NCBI GenBank assembly: GCA_015904075.1
Contig: JABMDH010000082.1
Location: 2,721 to 19,317 of the forward strand
Direction: 5' to 3'
From: Nitrospira sp.
Lineage (GTDB): Bacteria; Nitrospirota; Nitrospiria; Nitrospirales; Nitrospiraceae
Length of the DNA: 16,597 nt
The stretch's first letter is position 1; each line of letters opens with the position of its first letter. Under the pieces are notes generated by a model. It was not told the origin of the DNA, searched no databases, and saw only the letters and a list, made by a program, of their open reading frames with translations. This document shows positions 1-7,122 of the stretch, one piece after another. A program made the position numbers and the translations under genes.

Positions 1-1
1 C

Positions 2-928
2 CGGACCGCAGCGATGGCAGGCATCACGGCCATTGCATTGGCAGGCATGCTGGGGCTCTCGACCACTGTGCATGCGAAGACGCATGACGTGAAATTCACC
101 GCGATGGAGACCGAGATTGTCGTCAAAGGCACCGGGGAGAAGTACAAAGCCTGGACCTTCAACGGACAAATGCCGGGCCCCGTGGTCCGCGTGACCGAGG
201 GCGACACCGTCAACTTCACGCTCGACAATCCGAAGACCAACTTCTTCGGGCACTCGATGGACTTCCATGCCGCCGAAATCGACTTCTTAAAGAACTATCG
301 CGAGATCAAGCCGGGCCAAACCATTCAATACACCTTTGTGGCCAAGAAGCCGGGGGTATTCTTCTATCACTGCGGCGCGCCGCCGATGATTCAGCATATT
401 GCCCGCGGCATGTTCGGCGCCATCATCGTGGACCCGAAGGATGCGAAGGTCTGGCCGAAGGCCGATCGGGAGTATCTCTTGGTCCAATCGGAATTCTGGA
501 AGAATCCTGACGATGTCGGCGCGATGTTCGATCGCAAGTTCGATAACGTGATCTTCAACGGCGGCATCTGGAAGTACCATCCGTTCTTCATCGGCGCGGC
601 GCCCCTGGAAGCCAAGCCGAACGAGCGGGTGCGGTTCTACTTCGTGAACGCCGGCCCGAACGAATTCTCTTCATTGCATCCCATCGGCGAGATCTGGGAC
701 GCAGTCTATGAGAGCGGCAATCCGGCCAACAAGTTTGTAGGCGTCCAGACCTATGTCGTGGGACCGGGCAGCGCCGCCACATTCGACTTGGTGTCGGAAT
801 CAACCGGCGTGTATCCGATCGTGACCCATTCGCTGACCGCAGCGCTCAGGGGCGCCATTGCAGCCTTGACGATCACACCTGTCGCCAAAGATGCACCGTT
901 GATGCCGTTGACTCCGTGGAATCCGTAG
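2..928 (+). CDS. nirK: Copper-containing nitrite reductase-like two-cupredoxin protein (5' end off window)
   Basis: Probably a periplasmic copper nitrite reductase (nitrite to nitric oxide) or close relative. Counting from the ATG at 14, all NirK copper ligands can be placed. Type 1 copper ligands are H80, C120, H128 and M133. Type 2 ligands are H85, H119 and H272. The catalytic pair is D83 (in HSMDFH) and H222 (in SLHPIG). The 304 visible residues form two cupredoxin domains, roughly 30-145 and 150-290, the usual NirK size. Residues 1-21 look like the hydrophobic core and cleavage site (VHA/KT) of a signal peptide, but the basic n-region is missing. The frame is open upstream to base 2, so the real start probably lies before the window. 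The next + gene is an exported truncated globin, which fits nitrogen-oxide chemistry. A non-denitrifying multicopper oxidase role cannot be excluded, but the complete catalytic set argues for nitrite reductase. Confidence 0.85.
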   Translation, partial: RTAAMAGITAIALAGMLGLSTTVHAKTHDVKFTAMETEIVVKGTGEKYKAWTFNGQMPGPVVRVTEGDTVNFTLDNPKTNFFGHSMDFHAAEIDFLKNYREIKPGQTIQYTFVAKKPGVFFYHCGAPPMIQHIARGMFGAIIVDPKDAKVWPKADREYLLVQSEFWKNPDDVGAMFDRKFDNVIFNGGIWKYHPFFIGAAPLEAKPNERVRFYFVNAGPNEFSSLHPIGEIWDAVYESGNPANKFVGVQTYVVGPGSAATFDLVSESTGVYPIVTHSLTAALRGAIAALTITPVAKDAPLMPLTPWNP

Positions 929-944
929 GCAACCATTGCCTTTT
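927..944 (+). terminator. Weak hairpin plus T-run after the NirK-like gene
   Basis: A 6-bp perfect stem (AGGCAA at 927-932, TTGCCT at 936-941) with a CCA loop is followed by TTT. It overlaps the last two bases of the TAG stop codon. The stem is short, so it may only attenuate read-through into the globin gene. Confidence 0.3.
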
Positions 945-985
945 ACAAGTGGATACAATACGTCGTTCAGCACATTAACTAATGA

Positions 986-993
986 AGAGGAGA
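986..993 (+). promoter_or_regulatory. Ribosome binding site that fixes the globin start
   Basis: AGAGGAGA lies 6-7 bases before the ATG at 1000. An in-frame ATG at 982 precedes this site and would put the Shine-Dalgarno sequence inside the coding region, so 1000 is the better start. Confidence 0.7.
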
Positions 994-999
994 CCAACA

Positions 1000-1443
1000 A
1001 TGACTCGCACTTCGACAATGCTTGCGGTCGCACTGTTTGCGACCGTCGTCAGCGCACCGGTACTCAGCATGGCTGCGGACACGAAGCCCTCCCTCTATGA
1101 GCGGCTCGGAGGGACCGGTCCCATCACCGCGGTTGTAGGGAAGTTCGTCGCCAACGTCGCGGCCGACAAGCGGATCAATGGCTACTTCGCCAAGGCCGAC
1201 ATCCCCAACCTCAAGCGCCAGCTGGTCGATCAGGTGTGCCAAGCGAGCGGCGGTCCTTGCACCTATACAGGCAAGGATATGAAGACCACGCATAAAGGGA
1301 TGAAGATCACGTCAGCGGCGTTCACCGCGCTGGTGGAGGATCTCGTGGCCGCGCTCGATACGTTCAACGTCCCTGAGCAGGAAAAGAGTGAATTGCTCAG
1401 CGTCCTGGGACCAATGAGCAAGGATATCGTCGAAGCTCCGTAG
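1000..1443 (+). CDS. Exported group 1 truncated haemoglobin
   Basis: A 147-residue truncated haem globin with an N-terminal signal peptide (about residues 1-26, cleavage near MAA/DT). Family features seen: YERLGGTGPI at 33-42 (the start of the 2-on-2 globin fold), GGPCTY at 84-89, and the proximal haem-binding histidine H98 in MKTTHKGMKI. Truncated globins of this group bind O2 and NO and often convert NO to nitrate; most are cytoplasmic, so the signal peptide is unusual. The position where the family commonly has the B10 tyrosine (after GKF) is V50, so ligand stabilisation may differ. The gene follows the NirK-like gene by 71 bp. A role in handling NO made by the neighbour is inference from position. 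A strong Shine-Dalgarno sequence selects the ATG at 1000 over the in-frame ATG at 982. Confidence 0.85.
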   Translation: MTRTSTMLAVALFATVVSAPVLSMAADTKPSLYERLGGTGPITAVVGKFVANVAADKRINGYFAKADIPNLKRQLVDQVCQASGGPCTYTGKDMKTTHKGMKITSAAFTALVEDLVAALDTFNVPEQEKSELLSVLGPMSKDIVEAP

Positions 1444-1453
1444 GATCGCAGCA

Positions 1454-1485
1454 GGTGTGGCTGGCCTATACAGACCAGCCACACC
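1454..1485 (+). terminator. Strong 11-bp hairpin after the globin gene
   Basis: Perfect inverted repeat GGTGTGGCTGG (1454-1464) and CCAGCCACACC (1475-1485) with a 10-base loop, 10 bases after the globin stop. No T-run follows, so it may stabilise the mRNA 3' end rather than terminate by itself. A smaller hairpin follows at 1499-1517 (TTGCTC/GAGCAA). Confidence 0.5.
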
Positions 1486-1524
1486 AATCTGCAGCAGATT
1501 GCTCGGTGCTAGAGCAACGTACAA

Positions 1525-1554
1525 GGGCGGCAGACAACAGTCTGTCTCCCTTTT
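1525..1554 (+). terminator. Rho-independent terminator before the HMA-like gene
   Basis: Stem of GGGCGGCAGAC (1525-1535) with GTCTGTCTCCC (1540-1550), one mismatch and one G-T pair, loop AACA, followed by TTTT. It is the third hairpin in 100 bp and the only one with a T-run, so transcription of nirK/globin probably ends here. Confidence 0.6.
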
Positions 1555-1583
1555 CTACTACGTAGCAAACAAGGATTCGCGTT

Positions 1584-1946
1584 ATGGTGATGACGCTACG
1601 ACACGGGACGGTGGCGATAACCCTGACCATGGCCCTTACAAGCGCAGGCCTGCTCCACGCAGAGCCGCGGGCCAATGAACGCATCGCCTTGGCCCTTTCC
1701 GGGCAGAATTGCTCGCCGCATCATCAGGCCATCGCCAAGACCCTATACCAAGTCCCCGGAGTGACACGCATCGACATGACTGTCATCGATGGCCACGTGT
1801 TGATCGACCGGATTCAGGATCAGCGAACCGCGGAGGACTTTCGGACTATCGTCAACGGCATTCTTCCATCGGATGCCCAATGCCGCGCCGAGATCATGGA
1901 ATCCTGTATCTCAGCAGATCCAATGCCACCAAGCCGGACCCACTAG
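1584..1946 (+). CDS. Exported small HMA-like (heavy-metal-associated fold) protein
   Basis: A 120-residue protein with a signal peptide (about 1-26, cleavage near LLHA/EP). It is followed by one ferredoxin-like module resembling heavy-metal-associated domains: an LSGQNCSPHH loop at 38-47, then a helix and VPGVTRIDMTV at 57-67. The usual CxxC metal pair is replaced by C43 with H46 and H47, a possible Cys/His metal site. Two further cysteines (C100, C108) lie near the C-terminus. The most likely role is periplasmic metal binding, perhaps copper in view of the NirK-like gene upstream, but this is inference. AAGGA at 1571-1575 supports the ATG at 1584. The stop TAG overlaps the stop of the convergent cupin gene. 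Confidence 0.6.
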   Translation: MVMTLRHGTVAITLTMALTSAGLLHAEPRANERIALALSGQNCSPHHQAIAKTLYQVPGVTRIDMTVIDGHVLIDRIQDQRTAEDFRTIVNGILPSDAQCRAEIMESCISADPMPPSRTH

Positions 1947-2263
1947 CCCGGATTCGGCGAGACAAATACCAAAACCAGGAGCCGTTCTCCCGTATGATTC
2001 TTCACGCCATGCTCTTCGCCTGCAGGAGCGAGTGTCGCTTGTCCTGCTCCTAGCACCTGCTTCTCAGCTCCGACCTGAAACATCCCTTCCCCTTCAAGCA
2101 CCAGATACACTTTGTCCTGGTCGCCATGCACATGCCCCTGTTGCTCCTGCCCCGGCTCGAAACAATACACATCACAGAAAAACCGCTCCGTCTGAAACAG
2201 ATTATTCTTCTTCATCTTCTCACTGCTGAATCGCTGACAATCCACAAGGTTCATGATCTTCAT
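1943..2263 (-). CDS. Small single-domain cupin protein
   Basis: A 106-residue cupin. Both conserved motifs are present. Motif 1 is G38 followed by H44, H46 and D50, ending at G58 (glutamate is usual at the D50 position). Motif 2 has G74, P80, G82, H85 and N89 at canonical spacing. H44, H46 and H85 should bind one metal ion. There is no signal peptide, so it is probably cytoplasmic. Such stand-alone cupins include sugar isomerases, dioxygenases and sensors; nothing here picks one. The frame runs on to a GTG at 2293, but AAAGG about 9 bases upstream favours the ATG at 2263. The gene lies downstream of the coiled-coil gene on the same strand (87-bp gap) and converges on the HMA-like gene. Confidence 0.75.
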   Translation of the reverse strand: MKIMNLVDCQRFSSEKMKKNNLFQTERFFCDVYCFEPGQEQQGHVHGDQDKVYLVLEGEGMFQVGAEKQVLGAGQATLAPAGEEHGVKNHTGERLLVLVFVSPNPG

Positions 2264-2350
2264 TGCCACATACCTTTCTTCACTGACACACACTGCCTCT
2301 CAGCTTGCCGCGACAATCGGTCAGAACCGACCCATCCTGCCTACGACCGC

Positions 2351-2791
2351 TTAGGGCAACCGCGACAAGGACTTCTGATAGGAGCCCTTCATCTCATCGA
2401 ATGCAGTATCCACGGTGGTTTTCATCGTATGCCATTTTGCATCTGTCGCATCCCGCAAGGCATCCAACTTATCCTTCACCACCTCTTTCTTCTTATCCAG
2501 CTCATCGATGGATTTCTGAAGCTCCGCTCTGGTCGATGCCGAGACATGCCGTGCTTTGCCGCGCAAGAACTCAATTTGACTGTGAATGGCAGATAACTCC
2601 TCCTGAGCCTTCCGTTGAAACGCGTCCTTCTGCTGAGCCGTATACTCTTTCGCCGCTTCGACCGTCTCTCGAGCCTCCTTCGCTATGGTATCTGCACCAG
2701 CTCGTGAATCGGGCGCCATTCCAAAATCCAACACAACCCAGATACACGCGACCCAGAGAGTCCGCAATAACCATGGGAAGTGAATCATCAT
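2351..2791 (-). CDS. Exported coiled-coil protein, apolipoprotein/stress-protein-like
   Basis: A 146-residue protein. A hydrophobic N-terminal segment (about 8-26) ending near SRAGA looks like a signal peptide. The rest is a nearly continuous, highly charged amphipathic helix rich in K, E, A, D and Q, with almost no proline or glycine until the end. Such proteins resemble apolipoprotein-like or LEA-like helical bundles, which bind lipid surfaces or protect cells under stress. No specific family is recognised. Two adjacent ATGs (2791, 2788) are possible; GGAGAAGG sits 2-9 bases upstream, with spacing slightly better for the second. A candidate promoter lies at 2833-2861. It is probably followed on the same transcript by the cupin gene. 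Confidence 0.65.
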   Translation of the reverse strand: MMIHFPWLLRTLWVACIWVVLDFGMAPDSRAGADTIAKEARETVEAAKEYTAQQKDAFQRKAQEELSAIHSQIEFLRGKARHVSASTRAELQKSIDELDKKKEVVKDKLDALRDATDAKWHTMKTTVDTAFDEMKGSYQKSLSRLP

Positions 2792-2832
2792 GCCTTCTCC
2801 TCTTCTCTAATCTTTTGCCGATCTACGCAGAA

Positions 2833-2861
2833 AGTATAGTCAACCGGATTTGCAAAGTCAC
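2833..2861 (-). promoter_or_regulatory. Candidate sigma-70-type promoter for the coiled-coil gene
   Basis: Read on the minus strand: GTGACT (-35, 4 of 6 to consensus), a 17-base spacer, then TATACT (-10, 5 of 6). It lies about 42 bases upstream of the ATG at 2791. Confidence 0.4.
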
Positions 2862-2956
2862 CCGGACTGGGCAAAGAGATTCCTTCCCCACCCTGCTAAA
2901 CTTTCGACCGTAACAACCGAGAAAGGAACATATCAGAGCATACCTGAGACAAAGAG

Positions 2957-2989
2957 AGAAGGACCCGTAACCGTGCCCCCTGAAAGTCC
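2957..2989 (+). other. Possible original start of the HDOD gene (GAAGGA then GTG)
   Basis: GAAGGA (about 2957-2962) lies 9-10 bases before a GTG at 2973 that opens a short frame reading PPESPTTS. This could be the authentic ribosome binding site and N-terminus of the HDOD gene whose body resumes, in another frame, after 3088. The link is inference: the intervening segment is foreign-looking and no HDOD homology is visible in these few codons. The rest of 2862-2986 shows nothing recognisable. Confidence 0.2.
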
Positions 2990-3079
2990 GACAACGTCAA
3001 CACCCATTGAACGAGCAGTTCCTGAAACTATTTTTTTTGCTCCCTCAATATCATTTGCATTCATATCTGGCATTTTAAT
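2987..3079 (-). pseudogene. rplK: Fragment of ribosomal protein L11 C-terminal domain
   Basis: The minus strand encodes 31 residues matching the last helices of bacterial ribosomal protein L11: [13 protein letters not shown], then a lysine-rich helix, then [13 protein letters not shown]. In L11 the KMPDLNA and GTARSMG motifs are hallmark sequences with this same spacing. The matching stretch starts abruptly, with no upstream L11 sequence; a further 3' run-on has no L11 character and ends in TGA at 2933-2935. Codons are A/T-ending and the patch is much A+T-richer than both flanks, so it looks foreign to this genome. It cannot be a functional rplK. It is either inserted filler DNA at a rearrangement or a chimeric assembly join. 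Confidence 0.75.
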
Positions 3080-3126
3080 ATCCATAACCCAGAAGCCCTG
3101 TTGCCTCGCTCCAGCATGCCGTCGCC

Positions 3127-3717
3127 ATGCTGGGAATCAATTTGCTATCTGAAATCGCGTTTGCCACATCGTTGAAAGCCGGCGCGTTTCAGGTACCGGG
3201 CCATGAAGACACGGTCAAGCAGTTATGGCGACACTCACTGGCCAGCGGGGCCTTCGCCAAAGAGGTCGCCCGAACTAGACGCGTGAACGTCGAAAGCGCC
3301 TTTCTCTGCGGACTGTTGCACGGAATCGGAAAACCCGTTGTCCTCCGTACCGTGGCAACGGTTGCGCGTGAGCAGAAAATCCAGGCCGACACGCCGATGT
3401 TTCACATCGTGATCGACGGTTATCATTCACGTGTGGGATGTCTCATCGCCGAGAAGTGGAGCCTCCCCAAACAAGTTGTTGAGGTCATTCAATACTATGG
3501 TGATTACGACCATGCCACTTCCAGTCGCCAGGAATGCATGCTCACCTGCGTCGCCGATCGACTGGCCACGCACATCCTCGCTCCGGATGCCATGCCGGAA
3601 GAACAGCTGCGTGACCATCCGGTCTTTGCAGAATTAAACCTCTATCCCAATGATATCGACCAACTCGTGGCTGGTAAGGACAAGGTACTGGCTATGGTCA
3701 ACGCAATGAGCCTATGA
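3127..3717 (+). CDS. HDOD-domain protein, N-terminally truncated
   Basis: HDOD domains are HD-fold signalling modules related to HD-GYP but usually without phosphodiesterase activity. Seen from the ATG at 3127 (196 residues): WRHSLA at 34-39, LLHGIG at 63-68 (HG replacing the HD of active phosphohydrolases), YHSRVG at 99-104, and ADRLA at 143-147. Codons before this ATG, back to about 3091, still read as HDOD sequence ([11 protein letters not shown]), so the homologous frame begins upstream. It is cut off by TAA at 3085-3087. About 60 residues of the usual domain start are missing and replaced by the L11 fragment. No ATG, GTG or TTG in frame and no Shine-Dalgarno sequence precede 3127, so translation may be poor. 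The stop overlaps the sthA start as ATGA. Probably a remnant unless the junction is an assembly error. Confidence 0.75.
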   Translation: MLGINLLSEIAFATSLKAGAFQVPGHEDTVKQLWRHSLASGAFAKEVARTRRVNVESAFLCGLLHGIGKPVVLRTVATVAREQKIQADTPMFHIVIDGYHSRVGCLIAEKWSLPKQVVEVIQYYGDYDHATSSRQECMLTCVADRLATHILAPDAMPEEQLRDHPVFAELNLYPNDIDQLVAGKDKVLAMVNAMSL

Positions 3718-5129
3718 GCACACCGACCGCCTTTGACATCATTGTGATCGGGGCCGGCCCCGCCGGCCAGAAAGCAGCCATCCAAGGCACTAAAGCCGGG
3801 AAACGCGTGGCGCTTATCGAACGGGAACGGGGTATCGGCGGAAGCTGCGTCTACCGCGGAACGATCCCCAGCAAAACGTTGAGAGAAAGCGCGCTCCAAC
3901 TCGACCGGCTCAAAGCCGCCGGCGCCGCCTTCGACTTCAAGCTGAAGCCGGACATCCAAATCGCAACACTGCTGAACCGCCTGGAAGATGTCATCTCGGC
4001 TCATGACACCTTTATGAGCCGGCAGCTCAGGCGCAACGGCATTTCACTGTTGCACGGACGCGCCTGCTTTCTCGACGAGCGCACCATCGATATGCAGACG
4101 GTCGACGGAGGCCGCCAATCATTGACCGCCGACGCCATTATTCTGGCCACAGGCTCGCGTCCCCGGAACCCGGAAAACATCCCCGTCGATCATGAGCACA
4201 TTCTCGACAGCGACTCACTCCTGTCAATGATCTACCTGCCTCGCTCGTTGACGATCATCGGCGGCGGCGTGATCGGATGCGAGTATGCCTCGATTTTTGC
4301 GTTGCTGGGGACGCAGGTGACGCTGATCGACCGTGCGCCCGCCCCGCTTCAATTCATGGACCATGAACTCGTGACACATTTTGTGAAACTATTCGAACAG
4401 CAAGGCGGGCGCTATCTGGGCGGGCAGCAGGTCATGGAGGTTCGGTGGGACGGCGCCGCCCATGTCGTCACGACATTGAAAGACAACCCTCCGGTCAAGA
4501 GCGAGAAGCTCTTGGTTGCGCTGGGTCGGCAAGCTAACATGGAAGATCTCAATTTAGCAGCGGCAGGGCTTACAGCCACGGAGAAAGGCACACTCGCAGT
4601 CAACCAGTTCTGCCAGACGGATGTCCCGCACATCTATGCCGTCGGCGACATGGTCGGGGCTCCGGCACTCGCCTCAAAGGCGATGGAGCAAGGGCGCAGA
4701 GCCGCCAGGCATGCCCTGAACCTGCCGGTTGGTGATGCCGCATCGACCATCCCTCTGGGAATCTACACCATCCCTGCAATGGCCAGCATCGGTCTCGACG
4801 AAGAGGCTGCCCGTGAACGCTATCGAGATCCACTCATTGGGCGGGCAAAGTTTGAAGAAGTCGCCAGAGCGCAAATATCGGGGGCCGGCCAAGGCCTCCT
4901 CAAAATGGTGGCAGACCCCTCAGGCGAACAGCTGCTCGGGGTGCAGATCGTGGGAGAGTCGGCGACGGAACTGGTTCATGTCGGGCAATCCGCTCTTCAG
5001 CAAGGCGCCACCATCGAATTCTTCATCGACAACATCTTCAACTTTCCCACCTATGCCGAGACCTATCGCATCGCCGCCTTGGACATCCTCGGGCAAGCGG
5101 CCAAACGTAAGACCGCTGAGGCCGCATAA
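3714..5129 (+). CDS. sthA: Soluble pyridine nucleotide transhydrogenase
   Basis: An FAD-dependent flavoprotein of the disulfide reductase fold that moves hydride between NADPH and NAD+ in the cytoplasm. The length of 471 residues matches the family (about 466). Order of motifs: GAGPAG at 13-18 (FAD), GGSCVYRGTIPSK at 42-54, ATGSRP at 145-150, GGGVIGCEYAS at 183-193 (pyridine nucleotide), YAVGD at 308-312 (FAD), and C-terminal FNFPTYAE at 442-449. Only C45 remains of the usual CxxxxC redox pair, and the His-Glu pair of lipoamide dehydrogenases is FNFP..E here. Both losses are diagnostic of SthA rather than dihydrolipoamide dehydrogenase. No independent ribosome binding site is visible. The ATG overlaps the HDOD stop by four bases, so translation was probably coupled to that gene, which is now truncated. 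Confidence 0.88.
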   Translation: MSTPTAFDIIVIGAGPAGQKAAIQGTKAGKRVALIERERGIGGSCVYRGTIPSKTLRESALQLDRLKAAGAAFDFKLKPDIQIATLLNRLEDVISAHDTFMSRQLRRNGISLLHGRACFLDERTIDMQTVDGGRQSLTADAIILATGSRPRNPENIPVDHEHILDSDSLLSMIYLPRSLTIIGGGVIGCEYASIFALLGTQVTLIDRAPAPLQFMDHELVTHFVKLFEQQGGRYLGGQQVMEVRWDGAAHVVTTLKDNPPVKSEKLLVALGRQANMEDLNLAAAGLTATEKGTLAVNQFCQTDVPHIYAVGDMVGAPALASKAMEQGRRAARHALNLPVGDAASTIPLGIYTIPAMASIGLDEEAARERYRDPLIGRAKFEEVARAQISGAGQGLLKMVADPSGEQLLGVQIVGESATELVHVGQSALQQGATIEFFIDNIFNFPTYAETYRIAALDILGQAAKRKTAEAA

Positions 5130-5152
5130 CCGTCCCCCATCCCCTTGCCCCT

Positions 5153-5177
5153 TGCCTGTGACAGGCCCTCACAGGCA
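5153..5177. terminator. Hairpin between convergent sthA and pilZ genes
   Basis: Perfect 9-bp stem TGCCTGTGA (5153-5161) and TCACAGGCA (5169-5177), 7-base loop. It sits between two converging genes and could serve both strands. No clear T-run on either side. Confidence 0.5.
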
Positions 5178-5215
5178 GAGGCATCTGTATTGTGCAGGCT
5201 CAGCGCAACAGACCT

Positions 5216-5566
5216 TTACAATATCTTATCAGTCTGATTCTCGCGTTCGTAGGGCTCCGCCTCCAGCTCTTTCACCACATGCTGAAGCCTGGCCCACCCG
5301 TCCGGTGTAAGATCGACGAACTCCAATCCAAACCCACCGTTACGGCACCAGCGAATGATGGCCTTCTTGACCTGAAGCGGCGGCTCTTGATCCGACACCT
5401 CAATACGCACTTCGATTTCCGTACCAGAATTTACCGGAGTTGTGCTGAAGACTCTGCACCCTCGAATAGACAAATCTCCAAGGACGCCGACACCGGACAC
5501 GATATTGGTGGAACTGAAAGAACTCCGGAATTGAACGGGAAACCGGGGGTCTTTTCTATTCTCCAT
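5216..5566 (-). CDS. PilZ-domain protein (probable cyclic-di-GMP binder)
   Basis: A 116-residue stand-alone PilZ domain. Both ligand motifs are present: RKDPR at 4-8 (RxxxR) and DLSIRG at 31-36 (D/NxSxxG). Binding of cyclic di-GMP is therefore likely; the output partner is unknown. The frame is open far upstream into the rtcB 3' region. AGAGGAAG sits just before the ATG at 5566 and that start puts RxxxR at the very N-terminus, as usual, so 5566 is preferred over the ATG at 5584. The gene lies 46 bp downstream of rtcB on the same strand and is probably the last gene of that operon. Confidence 0.8.
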   Translation of the reverse strand: MENRKDPRFPVQFRSSFSSTNIVSGVGVLGDLSIRGCRVFSTTPVNSGTEIEVRIEVSDQEPPLQVKKAIIRWCRNGGFGLEFVDLTPDGWARLQHVVKELEAEPYERENQTDKIL

Positions 5567-5612
5567 CTTCTTCCTCTGCTCCATACAGGGACCCGTGCGT
5601 AGAGAACGACTG

Positions 5613-7064
5613 CTATCCCTTGATATTACCGATAGGCCGTAATTCCGCCACGGCTTTTGTGATTCCCGCCCGATCGACCGATGCGACGACGTCCGAAATA
5701 TTCTTGTAGGCAAAGCCCGCCTCTTCGGCAAGGCCCGACATGGAAACCGCCTTCACCATAATGCCCTGTTGCTGCATCTGCTGCTGAAGCTGCTCACCGC
5801 GAATCGCCCGCTTCGCCTGCGTTCGTGACATTGTACGTCCGGCCCCATGCATCGTCGACGCAAACGTGTCGCGCATCGCCCCCTCAGTCCCAGCGAGCAA
5901 ATACGATCCGGTCTCCATCGACCCGCCGCAAATGACCGGCTGGCCCGTCGCACGATAGCGAGACGGCAACTCAGCACTGCCCGGCCCCAATGCTCTGGCC
6001 GCGCCCTTGCGATGCACCACCATCTCCCCCTCCGGATACCGCTCGACCTTGGCAATATTATGCGCCACGTCATAGACGACCTCCATGCCCAAAGCCTCCG
6101 CAGACTTCCCGAATACCGCAGCAAACGACTCTCAAATCTGATGGGTAATCACCTGACGATTGGCAAAGGCCGTATTGGCCGCGCAATTCATCGCTGCAAA
6201 GTAGTCTTGCCCCTCGACCGACTGAAAGGGTGCGCAGGCCAACTGCTGGTCCTTCACCGAAATTCCGTACCGCCTCATCGCTTTCTCGAACACCTTGAGA
6301 TAATCGCTCGCGACCTGATGCCCGAATCCGCGCGACCCGCAATGGACCATCACGACCACCTGGTCCCGGCCATGAATGCCCCACGCAGCTGCACAATCCC
6401 GATCGAACACCCGATCGTAAGAAGCCACCTGTACTTCGAGATAATGATTGCCGGAACCGAGCGTGCCCAATTGATTGATACCACGGCTCACCGCGCGATC
6501 GCTGACCTTGGAGGGATCGGCACCCGCCAAACACCCTTGTTCTTCGAGACACTCCAAATTACGATTCCAGCCAATCCCCTGCTCGACACACCAGCGCGCG
6601 CCGTCGGTCATAACCTGCTCAAAGGCCGCGCGGTGTAATTTCACAAACCCGCTCGCGCCAACCCCGGCCGGAACCCTGCGGAACAACTCGGTCATCAGCC
6701 GCCCAAGATGCGGACGGACTTCCTCATGCGTAAGATCCGTCCGAATCAGACGCATACCGCAATTCACATCATAGCCGACGCCGCCCGGGGAAATAACACC
6801 TGATTGGACATCGAAGGCGGCCACGCCGCCGATAGGAAAACCATATCCCCAATGCCCATCCGGCATACAAAGCGCGTAGCGCCTGATCCCGGGGAGACAG
6901 GCCACATTCGTGACCTGTTCGAACACACCGGCGTCCATCGACTCCAAAATCTCCGGCACCGCATAGATCCGTGCCGGAACAAGCATCCCGACTTTTTCCG
7001 ATGGCGCGATCTCCCAGACCTCGCCGGATATTTGCGTAACCTGCATGTCGGTAGTGAGTTTCAT
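5613..7064 (-). pseudogene. rtcB: RNA-splicing ligase RtcB with one in-frame stop codon
   Basis: RtcB joins 2',3'-cyclic phosphate (or 3'-phosphate) RNA ends to 5'-OH ends using GTP and Mn2+. The frame from 7064 to 5613 is 483 codons, normal for RtcB. It is continuous except for TGA at 6132-6134 (codon 311, inside ITHQI-stop-ESF, where the family has arginine; CGA to TGA is one base change). Before the stop: MPDGH, DVNCGM (Mn2+-binding cysteine), GSGNHYLEV, HCGSRG. After it: YDVAHNIA and HGAGRTMSR with H406, the residue guanylylated during catalysis. A product ending at the TGA would therefore lack the active-site histidine. Apart from the stop the sequence is fully conserved, which points to a very recent mutation or a sequencing error. 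Archease, its known activator, is the gene just upstream. Confidence 0.88.
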
Positions 7065-7122
7065 ATCAACAACACCGTATGCGAGACCCGCAGGACAAGC
7101 GTGACGAGCTGAGTTTCACCAT

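Noticed and set aside
982..1443. Globin start at the ATG at 982
   Set aside because: The Shine-Dalgarno sequence lies after this ATG and is correctly spaced for the ATG at 1000.
1454..1554. Three consecutive hairpins considered as a CRISPR-like or riboswitch element
   Set aside because: The stems differ in sequence and spacing, with no repeated unit or known aptamer core; termination or mRNA end protection explains them.
3714..5129. Dihydrolipoamide dehydrogenase or mercuric reductase identity
   Set aside because: The second cysteine of the redox pair and the C-terminal His-Pro-Thr...Glu catalytic motif are absent; both absences fit SthA.
5216..5731. PilZ gene as a 171-residue protein starting at 5731
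   Set aside because: The first ~55 residues are rtcB 3' sequence read in another frame; a good ribosome binding site precedes 5566.
5613..6092. rtcB second half as a separate gene starting at TTG 6092
   Set aside because: It continues in the same frame as the first half with uninterrupted RtcB homology through the TGA, and no ribosome binding site is seen.
6132..6134. TGA in rtcB as selenocysteine or genome-wide tryptophan codon
   Set aside because: The family has arginine here, and several other genes in the window use TGA as their normal stop.
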